From the NCBI GenBank assembly GCA_003212275.1, contig QCQE01000001.1, forward strand, positions 62,001 through 126,000: DNA of 64,000 nucleotides, given 5' to 3'. The stretch comes from Pelagibacteraceae bacterium AG-447-N18 (GTDB taxonomy: Bacteria > Pseudomonadota > Alphaproteobacteria > Pelagibacterales > Pelagibacteraceae). The notes beneath the pieces were generated by a model. The model ran no database searches and had not been told where the DNA came from. It saw only the letters and a list, made by a program, of their open reading frames with translations. The position numbers were made by a program, and so were the translations under genes. Positions 63,222 through 64,000 of the stretch are shown here, piece after piece. Position 1 is the stretch's first letter. Each line of letters opens with the position of its first letter.

Positions 63222-64000
63222 ATGAGTGAAAAGATATTAGTTCCAGTTCTTGGGGAAAGTATCACAGAGGCTACTGTCTCTAAGTGGTTAAAAAATGAAG
63301 GTGACCCCGTTGAAGCTGATGAACCACTTGTTGAACTAGAAACTGACAAAGTAAATTTAGAGGTTCCTTCTCCAGTATCTGGTGTTCTTACAAAAATAAA
63401 TTCAAAAAATGGATCAGTCGTTGAAGTTGGTGCTGATTTAGGATCTGTTTCCGAGAGTGAGACTAAATCTAAAGAAAATCAGGAAATTAAAAAGATACAA
63501 CCTACTGTGAAAGTTGATAAGGAAAATTTGATAGATGAAGATGATAAAGATGAGGAGATGGAAGTTTTTCAAGATAATGTTGAAGAGGAGAAACCATTAG
63601 TTCTTACTAAAGAGGTAGAACCTTTAAAAGTAGAAGCTGAATTAAAAATCGATGAAACTTTATCTCCAGCAGTAAGAAAAATTGTAACTGAAAATAAGAT
63701 AGATATCAGCTCTGTCAAAGGTTCAGGAAAAGATGGCAGAGTTTTAAAAGGCGATCTAATAAATTTAATGGGTGTCAATCCCCCTCCATCTCAAAGAAAA
63801 ATAAAATATGGTCAAGAAGAGAGAATTAAAATGACCAGATTAAGACAAACTATTGCTAAGAGATTAAAACAAGCACAGGATAATGCAGCCTTACTCACAA
63901 CATTTAATGAAGTTGATATGTCAAATGTAATGGCAATGAGGAAAGAAAATCAAGATGATTTTCAAAATCGCTATGGTGTAAAATTGGGGTTTATGTCCTT
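63222..64000 (+). CDS. sucB: Dihydrolipoyllysine-residue succinyltransferase (E2 of OGDH), truncated by window end
   Basis: MSEKILVPVLGESITEATVSKWLKNEGD, ELETDKVNLEVPSP (lipoyl Lys), peripheral subunit-binding domain SPAVRKIVTENKID; open to the window edge, absent from the ORF track. Confidence 0.95.
   Translation, partial: MSEKILVPVLGESITEATVSKWLKNEGDPVEADEPLVELETDKVNLEVPSPVSGVLTKINSKNGSVVEVGADLGSVSESETKSKENQEIKKIQPTVKVDKENLIDEDDKDEEMEVFQDNVEEEKPLVLTKEVEPLKVEAELKIDETLSPAVRKIVTENKIDISSVKGSGKDGRVLKGDLINLMGVNPPPSQRKIKYGQEERIKMTRLRQTIAKRLKQAQDNAALLTTFNEVDMSNVMAMRKENQDDFQNRYGVKLGFMS

Overview
AT-rich, very densely packed alphaproteobacterial chromosome segment. Gene content and order (dmdA, ccm, sdh, suc, TRAP transporter, small intergenic gaps) look like SAR11/Pelagibacterales; that assignment is inference. 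About 60 protein genes are supported: folD, a divergent tesA / ybbA-ybbP locus, a photolyase/cryptochrome neighbourhood with a 42-aa DUF2256 gene absent from the ORF track, argG, yciB, hspQ, ccmCDEFGH, a 2-hydroxy-acid / glyoxylate / TRAP / amidase cluster, ftsY-dapF, ffh-rpsP-trmD-rplS (no rimM in between), leuCDB, a DMSP demethylation cluster (dmdC-like, dmdB-like, alpha/beta hydrolase, dmdA), asd, sdhCDAB, mmsA, mdh, sucCDAB (sucB runs off the end). No tRNA, rRNA, CRISPR or mobile element was found. Main observations: (1) a +1 frameshift in an A6 run makes the 825-aa 'MmsA-Mdh fusion' an artefact or a genuine lesion; (2) a compact multi-hairpin RNA candidate with GNRA and UUCG tetraloops lies directly upstream of ffh; (3) a FeS-BCP-type photolyase has lost the CxxC part of its cluster motif but keeps its DUF2256 neighbour; (4) a second photolyase-like protein lacks the N-terminal antenna domain and carries an extra C-terminal domain; (5) a 14-bp dyad lies upstream of ccmC; (6) an all-GC hairpin sits between dctP and dctQ.
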